From assembly GCF_902506145.1 (NCBI RefSeq), contig NZ_LR733519.1, positions 1,542,158 through 1,606,157 of the forward strand: 64,000 nt of DNA, written 5' to 3'. This document shows, piece by piece, positions 26,327 to 35,750 of this stretch. A program made the position numbers and the translations under genes. The notes beneath the pieces are model-generated. The model was not told the origin of the DNA and did not search any database. It saw nothing but the letters and a program-made list of their open reading frames with translations. The stretch's first letter is position 1. The number at the start of each line of letters is the position of its first letter. Source of the stretch: Burkholderia sp. 8Y. Lineage in GTDB: Bacteria; Pseudomonadota; Gammaproteobacteria; Burkholderiales; Burkholderiaceae.

Positions 26327-27697
26327 TTACTTCAAGAGCGGCTTTTTGCCGTCGTAATAGCCCGCTTTCTTCAGGATGTCCTCGGTCTTCTGGCCAATGG
26401 TCTGCGCGCCCTCTTTCACCGTCACTTGCCCGAGCATCATCTTGCTGCCCCATTCGCCGATCACTTCGGACACAGCGGGCCACTCCGGGAAGCGCGGACG
26501 ATAATCCGGCACGCCGCCTTGCCACGATTCGACCATCGGCTTCACGAACGGATACTTGTCCTGCACGGCCTTGTCCTGATAGACGGCCATGCGCGCCGGC
26601 ACGCCTCCCGCTTCGAGATAAGGCTTCGCCATCGCCTCGGACGTGATCCATTGAATGAAGAGCCACGAAGCGGCCTGCTTCTTCGCGTTGGACTTGGCAT
26701 TGACGGCGAGCGAGAAGCCGCCGAGCGCCGGCTTGAGACCTGCGGGGCCTTTAGGTTCCGTCGTGATGGCGAGGCAATTGCCGAGCTTGGACTTGCTCGG
26801 ATCGGTCAGCGTGGGATAGAACGCGGACCATTCGGTAATCATCGCAACCTGGCCTTGCGCAAGCGCATTGACCGCTTCGGCGTGGTCGAAATCGACAATG
26901 CCCGGCGGCATGTATTTCATCAGCTTCTGCCGGTATTCAAGGCCCGCCTGCGATTGCGGCGACATCAGATTGGACTTGAACTTCGCATCCAGCAGCGAGC
27001 CGCCGTTGGGCCACAGCACGCGCATGAAGCTGTCGGCGGATTGCGTTTCGCCGCGCCGCGACTGCAATGCAAACGCGAACTTGTCGCCCTTCGTGAGTTT
27101 TGGCGCATACGTGTTCAACAAATCGTCCCATGTCTTGGGCGGCTCGTCGAAGCCCGCGTCCTTCAGCATGCACTTGTTGTAGAACATGAGCCCCGAATAG
27201 TTATCGAAAGGCAGGCCATAGGTGACTTTGTCCCACGTGCCGAACGAATCCAGAAGGATGGGGAAGAAGCCCTTCAGATTGAGGCTCGGATCAGCGAGCT
27301 TCGGATCGTCCGTGAACTTCTTGATCGGCACGAGCCACTTGTTGCTGGCGAACTCACCGATCCACACCACGTCGACGAGCACGATATCCTGATCGCCGCC
27401 GCCGACGAAGTTGAGCACTTCCTTCTCGCGCGTGTTTTCGTAGGGAATGACTTCCCAGCGCACCTTGATGCCGGTCTCTTTCTCGAACTGGGGAATCAGG
27501 GTTTCTGCGGCCTTGTATCCCGGACGGTCGAGGAATATGGCTTTGATGGTGGTGCCCGAGTACGGCTGCGCCGCTTCCTTCAGGGTCCAGGCATGAGCGT
27601 TCGATGCAGCGAATGCGGCGCTTGCCGTGAGCAACGCAATGGCCGCGACGTGCTTGAGAGGGCCGACATGCCTGGCCGGGATGAATCGATTGTTCAT
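26327..27697 (-). CDS. Sugar/polyol ABC transporter substrate-binding protein
   Basis: The 456-residue family-1 binding protein has a 36-residue Sec signal ending in SNAHA, then the two-lobed fold ([32 protein letters not shown] and [18 protein letters not shown]). It captures the substrate in the periplasm for the two permeases encoded next. The ATG at 27697 follows GGAGACAGGC. It is the first gene of a seven-gene minus-strand operon, and the cognate ATPase is divergent. The exact ligand cannot be read, but the downstream dehydrogenases point to a sugar alcohol. Confidence 0.93.
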   Translation of the reverse strand: MNNRFIPARHVGPLKHVAAIALLTASAAFAASNAHAWTLKEAAQPYSGTTIKAIFLDRPGYKAAETLIPQFEKETGIKVRWEVIPYENTREKEVLNFVGGGDQDIVLVDVVWIGEFASNKWLVPIKKFTDDPKLADPSLNLKGFFPILLDSFGTWDKVTYGLPFDNYSGLMFYNKCMLKDAGFDEPPKTWDDLLNTYAPKLTKGDKFAFALQSRRGETQSADSFMRVLWPNGGSLLDAKFKSNLMSPQSQAGLEYRQKLMKYMPPGIVDFDHAEAVNALAQGQVAMITEWSAFYPTLTDPSKSKLGNCLAITTEPKGPAGLKPALGGFSLAVNAKSNAKKQAASWLFIQWITSEAMAKPYLEAGGVPARMAVYQDKAVQDKYPFVKPMVESWQGGVPDYRPRFPEWPAVSEVIGEWGSKMMLGQVTVKEGAQTIGQKTEDILKKAGYYDGKKPLLK

Positions 27698-27807
27698 GCC
27701 TGTCTCCTGTTTTTCTTGAGCGGTGATGGCTTGCAGATTCTTCGTCTCTTTCCTTCGGTCCAGCTTTGGTGAGTGAGCCGAACGCGCAAGAGGCCGCGCC
27801 GTTTCAC

Positions 27808-27827
27808 TTGTAATTTGCGTTTTACAA
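27808..27827. promoter_or_regulatory. Candidate operator in the polyol divergent promoter
   Basis: The inverted repeat TTGTAA-N8-TTACAA lies in an unusually AT-rich island (about 27801-27840) between the divergent binding-protein and ATPase genes. The spacing and position suit binding by the SorC-family regulator encoded in the operon. On the minus strand an adjacent TATACAAT could serve as a -10 element. This is a by-eye prediction. Confidence 0.55.
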
Positions 27828-27941
27828 TTGTATATTTTGGCCCGAACAGCTTGTCAAGAACTAAATCGACGGAAGCCACCGATGCTGAACTGCGCGTCAT
27901 CGAGCAGTTCGGCCTTGATCTCGTCCCGGTAGGAGACACGC

Positions 27942-29063
27942 ATGAGCGCAGTCCATCTGCAGCAGATTCGCAAGGCGTTTGCGGGCGCCGATGTGCTGAA
28001 GGGCATCGACATCGAAGTAGCCGACCGTGAGTTCATGGTCTTCGTGGGTCCGTCGGGTTGCGGCAAGAGCACGTTGCTGCGCACCATCGCGGGCCTTGAG
28101 CGAAGCGATTCCGGACAAGTGATGATCGGTGGCGAAGACGTGACCGATCTCGAGCCCTCGCAACGCGGCGTCGCAATGGTATTCCAGTCGTATGCGCTCT
28201 ATCCGCACATGACGGTCTACGAGAACATTGCGTTCGGTCTGCGCATGTTGAAGCTGCCCGAAGCGCAGATCAAAGAGCGCGTGCATCGCGCGGCGGAGAT
28301 TTTGCAGATCGGGCAGTTGCTGGAGCGGCGTCCGCGCGCACTGTCGGGCGGGCAACGTCAGCGCGTGGCCATCGGGCGGTCGATCGTGCGCGAGCCCAAG
28401 GTGTTTCTGTTCGACGAACCGCTTTCCAATCTCGATGCCGCGCTGCGCGTCCAGATGCGGCTCGAACTCATCAAGCTGCACAAGCAGTTGAACGCGACGA
28501 TGATCTATGTCACGCACGATCAAACGGAAGCCATGACCATGGCGGATCGCATCGTCGTGCTAAACCACGGGCGCGTGGAGCAGATCGGTTCGCCGCTGGA
28601 GTTGTATCGCACGCCGCACAATCGCTTCGTGGCCGGATTCATCGGTTCGCCGAAGATGAACTTCATCGACGTGCGCGTGCTGCGCGCGGACAACGCCGGC
28701 GTGACAATCGAACTGCCGGGCGGAGAGCCGCTCACGCTGCCCTTCAGCGCGTCCTCGGTCAAGCCGGGGGAAACACTCACGCTCGGCATTCGGCCCGAGC
28801 ATTTCATCGAGGAGCGCGGCGGCGATATCGACAGCGGCCTCACCGGCGATGTCATGGTGATCGAGCACTTGGGCGGCGAGACGCTACTGCATGTTCGCTT
28901 GCCGAACGATCTCGTGATTCAGGTCAAAGGATCGGGAGAGTCGACGGCGGTCGAAGGTCAACGGCTGAACGTCGGCTTCAGCATCCGTCATGTGCATCTC
29001 TTCAGCGAAGACGGCAGCGCGCTCGAGCCGATGCGATCCGTCGCGCAAGCGGCCACGATCTGA
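27942..29063 (+). CDS. Carbohydrate ABC transporter ATP-binding protein (UgpC/MalK type)
   Basis: The 373-residue ATPase has Walker A GPSGCGKST near residue 37, signature ALSGGQRQRVAIGRS near 133, Walker B VFLFDEPLSNLD near 154 and a C-terminal TOBE/MalK regulatory domain (LTLGIRPEHF). It would power the divergent binding-protein/permease system across the shared 244-base promoter region. No other carbohydrate permease lies nearby, which supports the pairing. Confidence 0.94.
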   Translation: MSAVHLQQIRKAFAGADVLKGIDIEVADREFMVFVGPSGCGKSTLLRTIAGLERSDSGQVMIGGEDVTDLEPSQRGVAMVFQSYALYPHMTVYENIAFGLRMLKLPEAQIKERVHRAAEILQIGQLLERRPRALSGGQRQRVAIGRSIVREPKVFLFDEPLSNLDAALRVQMRLELIKLHKQLNATMIYVTHDQTEAMTMADRIVVLNHGRVEQIGSPLELYRTPHNRFVAGFIGSPKMNFIDVRVLRADNAGVTIELPGGEPLTLPFSASSVKPGETLTLGIRPEHFIEERGGDIDSGLTGDVMVIEHLGGETLLHVRLPNDLVIQVKGSGESTAVEGQRLNVGFSIRHVHLFSEDGSALEPMRSVAQAATI

Positions 29064-29374
29064 CTGCGCCAATTGCGTGCGCTAGTGCGGATTACAAACA
29101 ATCGCCAAACCATCAGCAGAAAATGCAAACGGCGGCGCTCGTTCAGCGGCGGCGGGTAAGCACCTTCTTACCGCCGTCGTTGCTCGCACTGCCAAATTTT
29201 TGCTCTTGCTGCCCGCCTGTATCGCGATTGAAACGTTATCGCGTGCGAAGCGTGCCCCTCAATGATGCACGCATCAGGGTTTTCCCGTTGCCGCTACGCA
29301 ATCGGCCGACAAATGGCCCATTCGGGCATGAGTCGTGCATTTAAGCGCCTGGTCCATTGGCAAGGCGGCACAGC
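29064..29374. other. Intergenic region with a possible 3' hairpin
   Basis: These 311 bases hold no credible gene. An imperfect hairpin GGCGGGTAAG / CTTACCGCC (29151-29173, one bulged base) may end the ATPase transcript, but no T-run follows directly. Promoter signals for the EAL gene should lie in the right half and were not recognised. Confidence 0.4.
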
Positions 29375-30241
29375 ATGAAGACATCCACACTCCGTTCGCA
29401 CGCTTCGCATGTCGCGCCGAAATTTGGTCACGCGTTGAAAGCACGCGTGCTAGAAGGCCTGGAAGCGGGCGAATTCTGCATGGCTTATCAGGGAATCTAC
29501 CGAGTCGACACTGGCGAGCTGGCGCAAATGGAAGCCCTGCTTCGCTGGCATCACCCCGAGTTCGGGCTGTTGCTGCCGGGCGCGTTTCACGAAGCCCTCG
29601 CTGATGAAGAAGTCATGGTCAGCGTGACCGACTTCGTGATGAACGCCGTGTCGCTCGACATCGCTACATGGCACGCAAGCGGCGGCGCGACTTATCCCGT
29701 CGCGATCAATGTGCCGCCGTCCGTGGCTGCTAGCGAAGGCTTCGCGGACCGGCTCGATGCCGTCTGCCGCGATCACGGCATTGGTCCTGCGTCGATCGAA
29801 GTCGAGTTGTCCGAGAGCCAGGATCTTGCCCGCTTCCCGTCGATCGCGAAGGTCGTGCAACGTTTGCGCGCCCGAGGCGTCAACGTCGCGATGGACGACT
29901 TCGGCACCGGCTTCGCGTGTCTTGCCGCGCTGGGCCCGATCAATTTCGGCACCGTGAAGATCGCCAAGGAATTGCTCGCCGAAGCGCCGCGCAACCCCGA
30001 TGCGCGCACCGTCTTTTCGTCGGTCCTCGCGCTCATGGCGCGGCTGAAGCTGTCGGTCGTCGTCGAAGGCGTCGAGACGGCGGCGCAGGCGCAATGGCTC
30101 GCTCAGTGGCCGCATGCATTGGCGCAGGGCTTTTATCTCGCGCGGCCGGTGTTCGGCATGGGGAGTGTTCCCGGTGCGCGTCTCGCGCGGCCGGCCAAGG
30201 TGTCGCGGCACCGCTCGGTGCCGCTCGCGGACGCCGCATGA
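29375..30241 (+). CDS. Stand-alone EAL-domain c-di-GMP phosphodiesterase
   Basis: The 288-residue protein is essentially one EAL domain. The residues needed for Mg and hydrolysis are recognisable: MEALLRW (EAL glutamate), INVPPSV (Asn), VELSES (Glu), MDDFGTGFACL (paired Asp), VKIAKE (Lys), VVEGVET (Glu) and AQGFYLARP (Gln). It is therefore probably active in breaking c-di-GMP to pGpG. No sensory domain or membrane helix is attached. I use the ATG at 29375 after AAGGCGG. It may balance the MHYT-GGDEF-EAL protein encoded nearby. Confidence 0.9.
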   Translation: MKTSTLRSHASHVAPKFGHALKARVLEGLEAGEFCMAYQGIYRVDTGELAQMEALLRWHHPEFGLLLPGAFHEALADEEVMVSVTDFVMNAVSLDIATWHASGGATYPVAINVPPSVAASEGFADRLDAVCRDHGIGPASIEVELSESQDLARFPSIAKVVQRLRARGVNVAMDDFGTGFACLAALGPINFGTVKIAKELLAEAPRNPDARTVFSSVLALMARLKLSVVVEGVETAAQAQWLAQWPHALAQGFYLARPVFGMGSVPGARLARPAKVSRHRSVPLADAA

Positions 30242-30280
30242 AGAACCGCGCGCACGCTCACAAGCGTGGGCGGCCGATCC

Positions 30281-30577
30281 TCAGGGCGCCGATGCAGGCG
30301 CCGGCTGCCCGCCCTTCTCGGCATTGACGCGCCGCTGGGCGTTCTGCAAATTCTGCGGATAGTCGGTCTGCTCGCCGGACGGGTTGTAGCCGTTCTTTTC
30401 GAGGTCACCCAGTTCGGCGTTCTTCTTCGCGCGTGCCGCCTTGCGCTCCGCCTTCTTGACTTGCTTCGGCGTGGAAGCGCCTGCGTCCTGCGCGTGTGCA
30501 GGCGTGGCAGGCAATGTGACGAGCGCGGCGACGAACAACGCGATGACAGCGAGCGGTGCGGTGCGTACAGTCAGCAT
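30281..30577 (-). CDS. Secreted DUF4148 family protein
   Basis: The 98-residue protein has a Sec signal (MLTVRTAPLAVIALFVAALVTLPATPAHA) and a mature part of about 70 residues with a Lys/Arg/Ala-rich helix, then NGYNPSGEQTDYPQNLQNAQRRVNAEKG, typical of DUF4148 proteins of Burkholderia relatives. It is predicted to be periplasmic. Function unknown. CCGGAG precedes the ATG. Confidence 0.85.
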   Translation of the reverse strand: MLTVRTAPLAVIALFVAALVTLPATPAHAQDAGASTPKQVKKAERKAARAKKNAELGDLEKNGYNPSGEQTDYPQNLQNAQRRVNAEKGGQPAPASAP

Positions 30578-30665
30578 GACATTCTCCGGTGTGGATGACC
30601 GTCGATGCCGGACGGTCCGTTTGCTTGCATGGCGAACGACGGCCTTGCAAGAAGCGGTCCACGCG

Positions 30666-31109
30666 TTACCGGTCCACGATTCGGCTCAGATTGCTCCGTA
30701 CACGCTGTAACAGCGCGATCAGTTGATCCTTCTCCTGACCGCTGAGACCCGCGAGCGCCTCGGCGGCGATCTCGTCGCCGACACGCCGCGCCTTGTCGAG
30801 CGCCCTCTGCGCCTTGGCGGTCATGCGGACCTGACGCTCACGGCGGTCGTCGGGATTGAGCCGGCGCGCGATCCAGCCGCCCTCCTCCATGCGATCGAGC
30901 AAACGCCCGGCGGAGATCGGCGCGACTTCGAGCAGCGACGCGAGCCGCGCCTGATTCACTTCGCCGTAATGCGACAGATAGGCGAGCGCGCGGCACTGCG
31001 CGCGCGTGAGATTGAGCGACGATTTCGCGAGTTCGTCGAAGCGGTTGCCGCACAGGCGGTCTACGTCCGCGATCAGAAAACCGAAGCGTTGGTCGAGTTG
31101 AGGTTCCAT
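30666..31109 (-). CDS. MarR-family transcriptional regulator
   Basis: The 147-residue protein has the MarR winged helix: LTRAQCRALAYLSHYGEVNQARLASLLEVAPISAGRLLDRMEEGGWIARRLNPDDRRERQVRMTAKA, with the DDRR wing tip. Such regulators dimerise and usually respond to phenolic or toxic small molecules. A near-consensus -10 element lies six bases before the ATG, so the mRNA is probably leaderless. The target genes are unknown. The DUF4148 gene follows on the same strand after 88 bases. Confidence 0.92.
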   Translation of the reverse strand: MEPQLDQRFGFLIADVDRLCGNRFDELAKSSLNLTRAQCRALAYLSHYGEVNQARLASLLEVAPISAGRLLDRMEEGGWIARRLNPDDRRERQVRMTAKAQRALDKARRVGDEIAAEALAGLSGQEKDQLIALLQRVRSNLSRIVDR

Positions 31110-31115
31110 CGGGCG

Positions 31116-31144
31116 ATTATAGGGACGAGCGCACCGCGTGTCGG
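31116..31144 (-). promoter_or_regulatory. Promoter of the MarR gene, probably leaderless transcript
   Basis: On the minus strand CCGACA (31144-31139) and TATAAT (31121-31116) are separated by exactly 17 bases. The ATG begins at 31109, six bases after TATAAT. Normal initiation about seven bases past a -10 element would fall on or next to the start codon. Confidence 0.7.
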
Positions 31145-31232
31145 CTCAGAGGCGCACATTGCTGTACGTGCTCGGCAGCAATGCGCTTTTGCACATCGTT
31201 CGATGTCCTGATGAACTGCGTGCAATGGCACC

Positions 31233-33299
31233 TCAAACATTCACCTTGCCGCTCTCCAGCAGCATGGCGAACGCGTCGGACGAAAGCGGCTTCGCGAGCA
31301 GGAAGCCCTGCATTTCGTCGCAGCGCATGTCTTGCAGGCGGTCGAGCTGCGTGCCCGTCTCGACGCCTTCCGCGACGACATCCATATCGAGCGAATGCGC
31401 AAGCGCGATGATCGCCGACACGATCGCGCGCCCTTCCTGCCCGTTTTCATCGAGTCCGTTGGTGAAGAAGCGGTCGATCTTCAACTGCTTGGCGCGAAAC
31501 CGCTGCAAATACGCGAGACTCGAATAGCCCGTGCCGAAATCGTCGATGGCGATTTCGCAGCCGTTGTCCTGAAACGCGCGGATCATCTCGGTCGTGCGCG
31601 GCGCGTCCTGCATCGCGACGGACTCGGTGATTTCGAACATCAGTTGTTCGCTTTGCACGCCCTCTTCGCGCACGATCTGCAACACGCGCGTGACGAGGTC
31701 CGCTTCGTTCAACTGCCGCGGCGAAAGGTTGATGGCCACTTTCACCGCCGAGCGCCCGGACTCGCGCCAACGCACGATATGCCGGCAGGTCTCGCGCACA
31801 ACCCAGTACCCGATGTCCACGATCTGCCCCGAGCGTTCCGCAATCGGGATGAATTCAAGCGGTGTCAATAACCCGATTTGCGGATGATGCAACCGGATCA
31901 GCGCCTCCGCGCCTGCGAGTTCGCCACCGCCGCGAAACTTCGGCTGAAAGAGCAGGTAGAAGTACCCCTCGTTCAATGCCTCGTGCAACGCCTGCTGAAT
32001 CTGCAGCGTGCGAACCGCCGCCTCGTTCATGCTGGCCTCGAAGAAGCGGTACGTGCTGCGTCCGCCGCGCTTGGCCTCGTACATGGCGACGTCCGCGTGC
32101 TTGAGCAGCGTTTCGACGCTATCGCCGTCTTCGGGATAGAGCGCAATGCCGATGCTCGGCATCACCTGAAGCGAATGGTCCGCCACGACGAGGCCCTTTC
32201 TCATGGCGTCGAGAATGCGCTCGGCGAGCCGCTCCGCGTCGACGGGCGTGCCGATGCCTTCCAGCACCACCACAAACTCGTCGCCGCCCAGCCGCCCGAC
32301 GGCATCGCCGCCGCGCACGCATTGCAACAGGCGCTTGGCGAACGCTTGCAGCACTTCGTCGCCTATCGAGTGGCCGAGCGAATCGTTGATCGTTTTGAAG
32401 CCGTCCAGATCCATGAACAGGATCGCGAAGCGGCTGCCGTTATTCGCCGCGTTCTTCACCGCGCGGCCGATGCGCTCCGTCACCGTGCGCCGGTTAGGCA
32501 GGTCCGTGAGCGTGTCGAACGTCGCCATGTGGATGATCTGCCCGTGCAGACGCGAGACGGAACCCGCGAGCAACTCGTTTTGCGCATCGAAGCGCGACAG
32601 CACGAGCGTGATGATGAGGATGGCGAACGTGAACAGCATGACCGTCGTCGCGAGCCAGTGCACGTCCACGTCGTTGGCCGCGCCGCATATCGCGCCCGGC
32701 AGAAAATTCGCCGCCGCGTTGCCCGTGTAGTGCATGCCGGTGATCGCGACGCCCATCACGAGCGCGGACGCGAGGCGCTTCCTCGTGAGGTTCGCCTGGT
32801 TCGCGTTCGACAGCACGCGTGCAATCCACAACGCCGCCCCCGAGGCGACCACCGCGATCACGATCGACGCCGCGAACAGCCACGGATCGTACTGGATGGC
32901 GGGATACATGCGCATCGCGGCGTCGCCGGTGTAGTGCATGGCGGCGATGCCCGCGCCCATCAAGAGGCTGCTCGCGCTAAGGCGCTTGAAAGTCAGCCGT
33001 GGCCGGTTGATGACCGAGAGCGCGAAGAACGACACCAGCATCGCGATGCCGAGCGACGCCGCCGTGATGCCGAAGTCATAGCCGAGTTCGATAGGCAGCG
33101 AGAACGCCAGCACGCCGACGAAGTGCATCGACCAGATGCCGACGCCCATCGAGGCCGCGCCGCCCGCGAGCCAGACATGGCGCATGCGCGATTGCGACAG
33201 CATCGCGATGCGGCCGGAGATGTCGAGGGCCGTGTACGAGGCGAGCGTGGCGACGACGAGCGATGCCGCGACGAGCCAGAAGTTATAGGTGCCGTGCAT
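31233..33299 (-). CDS. MHYT-GGDEF-EAL membrane c-di-GMP enzyme
   Basis: The 688-residue protein starts with a seven-helix MHYT sensor (motifs SMHFVG, AMHYTGDAAM and GMHYTGNAA within residues 1-245), thought to sense a diatomic gas or redox through copper. A GGDEF domain follows with an intact GGDEF near residue 338, then an EAL domain with EAL near residue 465 and DDFGTGYSSL near 588. All expected catalytic residues of both domains are visible, so it could make and break c-di-GMP. It belongs to the YkoW/NbdA-like class. The upstream gene on the strand is a cardiolipin synthase. No clear ribosome site precedes the ATG. Confidence 0.95.
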   Translation of the reverse strand: MHGTYNFWLVAASLVVATLASYTALDISGRIAMLSQSRMRHVWLAGGAASMGVGIWSMHFVGVLAFSLPIELGYDFGITAASLGIAMLVSFFALSVINRPRLTFKRLSASSLLMGAGIAAMHYTGDAAMRMYPAIQYDPWLFAASIVIAVVASGAALWIARVLSNANQANLTRKRLASALVMGVAITGMHYTGNAAANFLPGAICGAANDVDVHWLATTVMLFTFAILIITLVLSRFDAQNELLAGSVSRLHGQIIHMATFDTLTDLPNRRTVTERIGRAVKNAANNGSRFAILFMDLDGFKTINDSLGHSIGDEVLQAFAKRLLQCVRGGDAVGRLGGDEFVVVLEGIGTPVDAERLAERILDAMRKGLVVADHSLQVMPSIGIALYPEDGDSVETLLKHADVAMYEAKRGGRSTYRFFEASMNEAAVRTLQIQQALHEALNEGYFYLLFQPKFRGGGELAGAEALIRLHHPQIGLLTPLEFIPIAERSGQIVDIGYWVVRETCRHIVRWRESGRSAVKVAINLSPRQLNEADLVTRVLQIVREEGVQSEQLMFEITESVAMQDAPRTTEMIRAFQDNGCEIAIDDFGTGYSSLAYLQRFRAKQLKIDRFFTNGLDENGQEGRAIVSAIIALAHSLDMDVVAEGVETGTQLDRLQDMRCDEMQGFLLAKPLSSDAFAMLLESGKVNV

Positions 33300-33416
33300 G
33301 AAGTGCCGGAATGAAAGGGGCTTGTTTGCGTAAGCGTCTTATCGGCGCGAAGCAGCCATTCTTTAGGGCGCTTGAGAGATCCCGGATCGCCCACGTTTTG
33401 TCCACGGCGCTCGGCA

Positions 33417-34688
33417 TCACAGCTCGGGATCAAGCAGTGCGACAACGCGTTCCAGCATGCGTTCCCAAAGACCGCGCCGCCGCCAGTCTTCCAGCGTGAC
33501 GCGCTTCGCATGGGCGATGTCGGCATCGAAAATGGCGGTCTGCTGGCGCGCGAAATCGCGGTCGTAGATGTTGAGATTCGCTTCGTCGTTGAGTTTGAAC
33601 GAGCGGCTGTCGAAATTCGTGGAGCCGACCGAAACGAGATAGTCGTCCACCACGATCAGCTTGCAATGGAACATCGTCGGCTGATATTCGTACATTTCGA
33701 CGCCCACCGCGAGCAGGTCGCCCCAGCATGCGCGCGATGCCTCGCGCACCGTATGCGTGTCGATGCGCTTGCCCGGCGTAATCACGCGCACGCGCACGCC
33801 GCGCCGCGCCGCCTCGACAATCGCGTTGATCGTCAGCTTGTCCGGCACGAAATACGCGCTCGACAGATCGATGGTATGCGTCGCGGCGGTGATCGCCATC
33901 AGATACATGAGCTGCATGTCGTCGCTGCCGCCCGAAGGCGAACTGCTGAACATGTGCGCGAGGCCGTCGCCCGCGTGCTCGATCTCGGGGAAATAATCCG
34001 AGCCGTGCAGCACGTTGCCGGTGGCCTTGATCCAGTTGTCCATGAAGACGGCCTGCATCTGCCCGACCGCCGGACCTTGCACGCGGAAATGCGTGTCGCG
34101 CCAGTGTTTCTCGTCCTGCGCATGGCCGGTCCACTCGTCCGCGATACCGACGCCGCCCGTGAACCCCGCGCGGCCGTCGATCACGAGCAGCTTTCGATGC
34201 GTGCGGTCGTTCATGCGGCCGAGTCCCGTCAGGTGCGGCTTGTGATACTGGATGACCTCGGCGCCCGCGTCGCGCAGTATCTGCAAGTAGCGTTTGTCCA
34301 TCTTGGCCGAGCCGAGCCAGTCGAGCAGCACGTGAACCGCGACGCCCGCGCGCGCCTTCTCGGCCAGCGCCTCGGCGAATTCCTCGCCTATCGCGCCCGA
34401 CCAGTAGATGAAGGTCTCGAAGGTGATCGTCTTCTTCGCGGAGCGGATGCCGTCGAGCATCGAGGGAAAGATTTCGTCGCCGTTGACGAGCACCTCGAAG
34501 CGGTTGCCATCGACGACGGGCGGGCCGAGCAGAAGACCCATCGACCGGATGAACTGCGGGTCGTCGCTCGCGTAGAGCCGCTCAATCTTGTGTTCGATCT
34601 TCTTCTCGCCGCTCGTCAGATTCGCGATCACCAACACGACGATCACAGTGGCTACGACGGTCAACGCAATCAGGGCAATCGTCGGCAT
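33417..34688 (-). CDS. cls: Cardiolipin synthase, phospholipase D family
   Basis: The 423-residue protein has an N-terminal membrane helix (IALIALTVVATVIVVLVIANL) and two HKD motifs, HRKLLVID near residue 166 and HCKLIVVD near 340. It joins phosphatidylglycerol molecules or a related donor into cardiolipin at the inner membrane. A single N-terminal helix rather than two distinguishes it from classical ClsA. Its stop is 117 bases before the MHYT gene start. Confidence 0.9.
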   Translation of the reverse strand: MPTIALIALTVVATVIVVLVIANLTSGEKKIEHKIERLYASDDPQFIRSMGLLLGPPVVDGNRFEVLVNGDEIFPSMLDGIRSAKKTITFETFIYWSGAIGEEFAEALAEKARAGVAVHVLLDWLGSAKMDKRYLQILRDAGAEVIQYHKPHLTGLGRMNDRTHRKLLVIDGRAGFTGGVGIADEWTGHAQDEKHWRDTHFRVQGPAVGQMQAVFMDNWIKATGNVLHGSDYFPEIEHAGDGLAHMFSSSPSGGSDDMQLMYLMAITAATHTIDLSSAYFVPDKLTINAIVEAARRGVRVRVITPGKRIDTHTVREASRACWGDLLAVGVEMYEYQPTMFHCKLIVVDDYLVSVGSTNFDSRSFKLNDEANLNIYDRDFARQQTAIFDADIAHAKRVTLEDWRRRGLWERMLERVVALLDPEL

Positions 34689-34756
34689 GCGGGGCCTCGC
34701 GAAGCGAACATCCGTCCGGAACCGCTAGTGTATGTGGTTCCGGAACGCGCGGGCCA

Positions 34757-35509
34757 TCAGGTTTGCGCGGATTGTCCGATCTGCTTGGCAATGGCGTCGC
34801 CCAGACGCTGCTCGTCGGATGAAACGCCCGTGCGCTTCGTTTCGGAAACCGCATGCAGTCCGCCCGAGACGGCGAGCGAAGTCACCGCGTGTCCCGCCAC
34901 CGCGCCCACGCCGGCCGTTTCCGCGACGCCCGGCGCATGGCCGCTGTTCGCGCTCGCATCGAACTGTTCGATCAGTTGCGGCGCGCCGTGCGCGGGCTTG
35001 AAGACGAGCTGAACCGTCGCCGTGACCTTGCTCTGGCCCGCGCCGAGACCGATCAGCATGCGGCGGCGGCGATTGCCGGCGTCGATCTTGTCGATGCTGC
35101 CGACGACTTCGAGCACGTTCTGATCGTCGGGCGGCGGCACATCGGCGCGGACCGCGCGCAGGCCCATCGACTGGAGCTTGGCGACGACTTCGTCGGCCAC
35201 GGCTTCGCGCGCCGCCAGTGCGTCCTGCGCTTGCTGTTGCGCCGTGGTGTCGCCGGACATCGCCGTTTTGAGCTTCGATGCGAGTCCGTGATTGTCGAGC
35301 TTCACGTCGCTCGCTTCGCTTTCGAACGGATACACGTAGATGGTGCCCGATCGCACGGCCGAGGCGATCGCCGCCGTCTGCGCGTCCGCGCCCGCCGCCC
35401 GCGCCGAGCCCGCGAAGAGCGCGACGCCGGTCACGAGTCCGGCGACGAGGGCGCGGCGCGCGTGACGGACGAGGGAATCGAGCGAGGAGAAGTTCGTTGC
35501 GTGGGACAT
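34757..35509 (-). CDS. Exported DUF4410 family protein
   Basis: The 250-residue protein has an N-terminal basic region and hydrophobic stretch (ARRALVAGLVTGVALFAGSARA), then a mature domain with VYPFESEASDVKLD and GAGQSKVTATVQLVFKPAHG, as in DUF4410 envelope proteins. No lipobox cysteine is seen, so it is probably a soluble periplasmic protein. The start at 35509 follows AGGTG. The longer frame to 35575 adds no signal-like sequence. Function unknown. Confidence 0.8.
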   Translation of the reverse strand: MSHATNFSSLDSLVRHARRALVAGLVTGVALFAGSARAAGADAQTAAIASAVRSGTIYVYPFESEASDVKLDNHGLASKLKTAMSGDTTAQQQAQDALAAREAVADEVVAKLQSMGLRAVRADVPPPDDQNVLEVVGSIDKIDAGNRRRRMLIGLGAGQSKVTATVQLVFKPAHGAPQLIEQFDASANSGHAPGVAETAGVGAVAGHAVTSLAVSGGLHAVSETKRTGVSSDEQRLGDAIAKQIGQSAQT

Positions 35510-35750
35510 GTCGGCACCTGGGTTCGTTGGCTGGAGGTTCGGTCTGCGGCTTGGCTGTCGATCACCGTGGCGCAACTATGGACGATGCATCGCGGGCACG
35601 CCATCCAGCATTTATGTCGCCGGGTTTCATGCATTGCGTTCATCGTCGGTCAAGCCGCGTCCGAGCGCGATCACGCGAGTCTCGCTACCATGCGTCGGAC
35701 GCGTGCGCGCCGCGCGCCGCCATTCACCTACCCGCTAAGAAGGAGCAACG

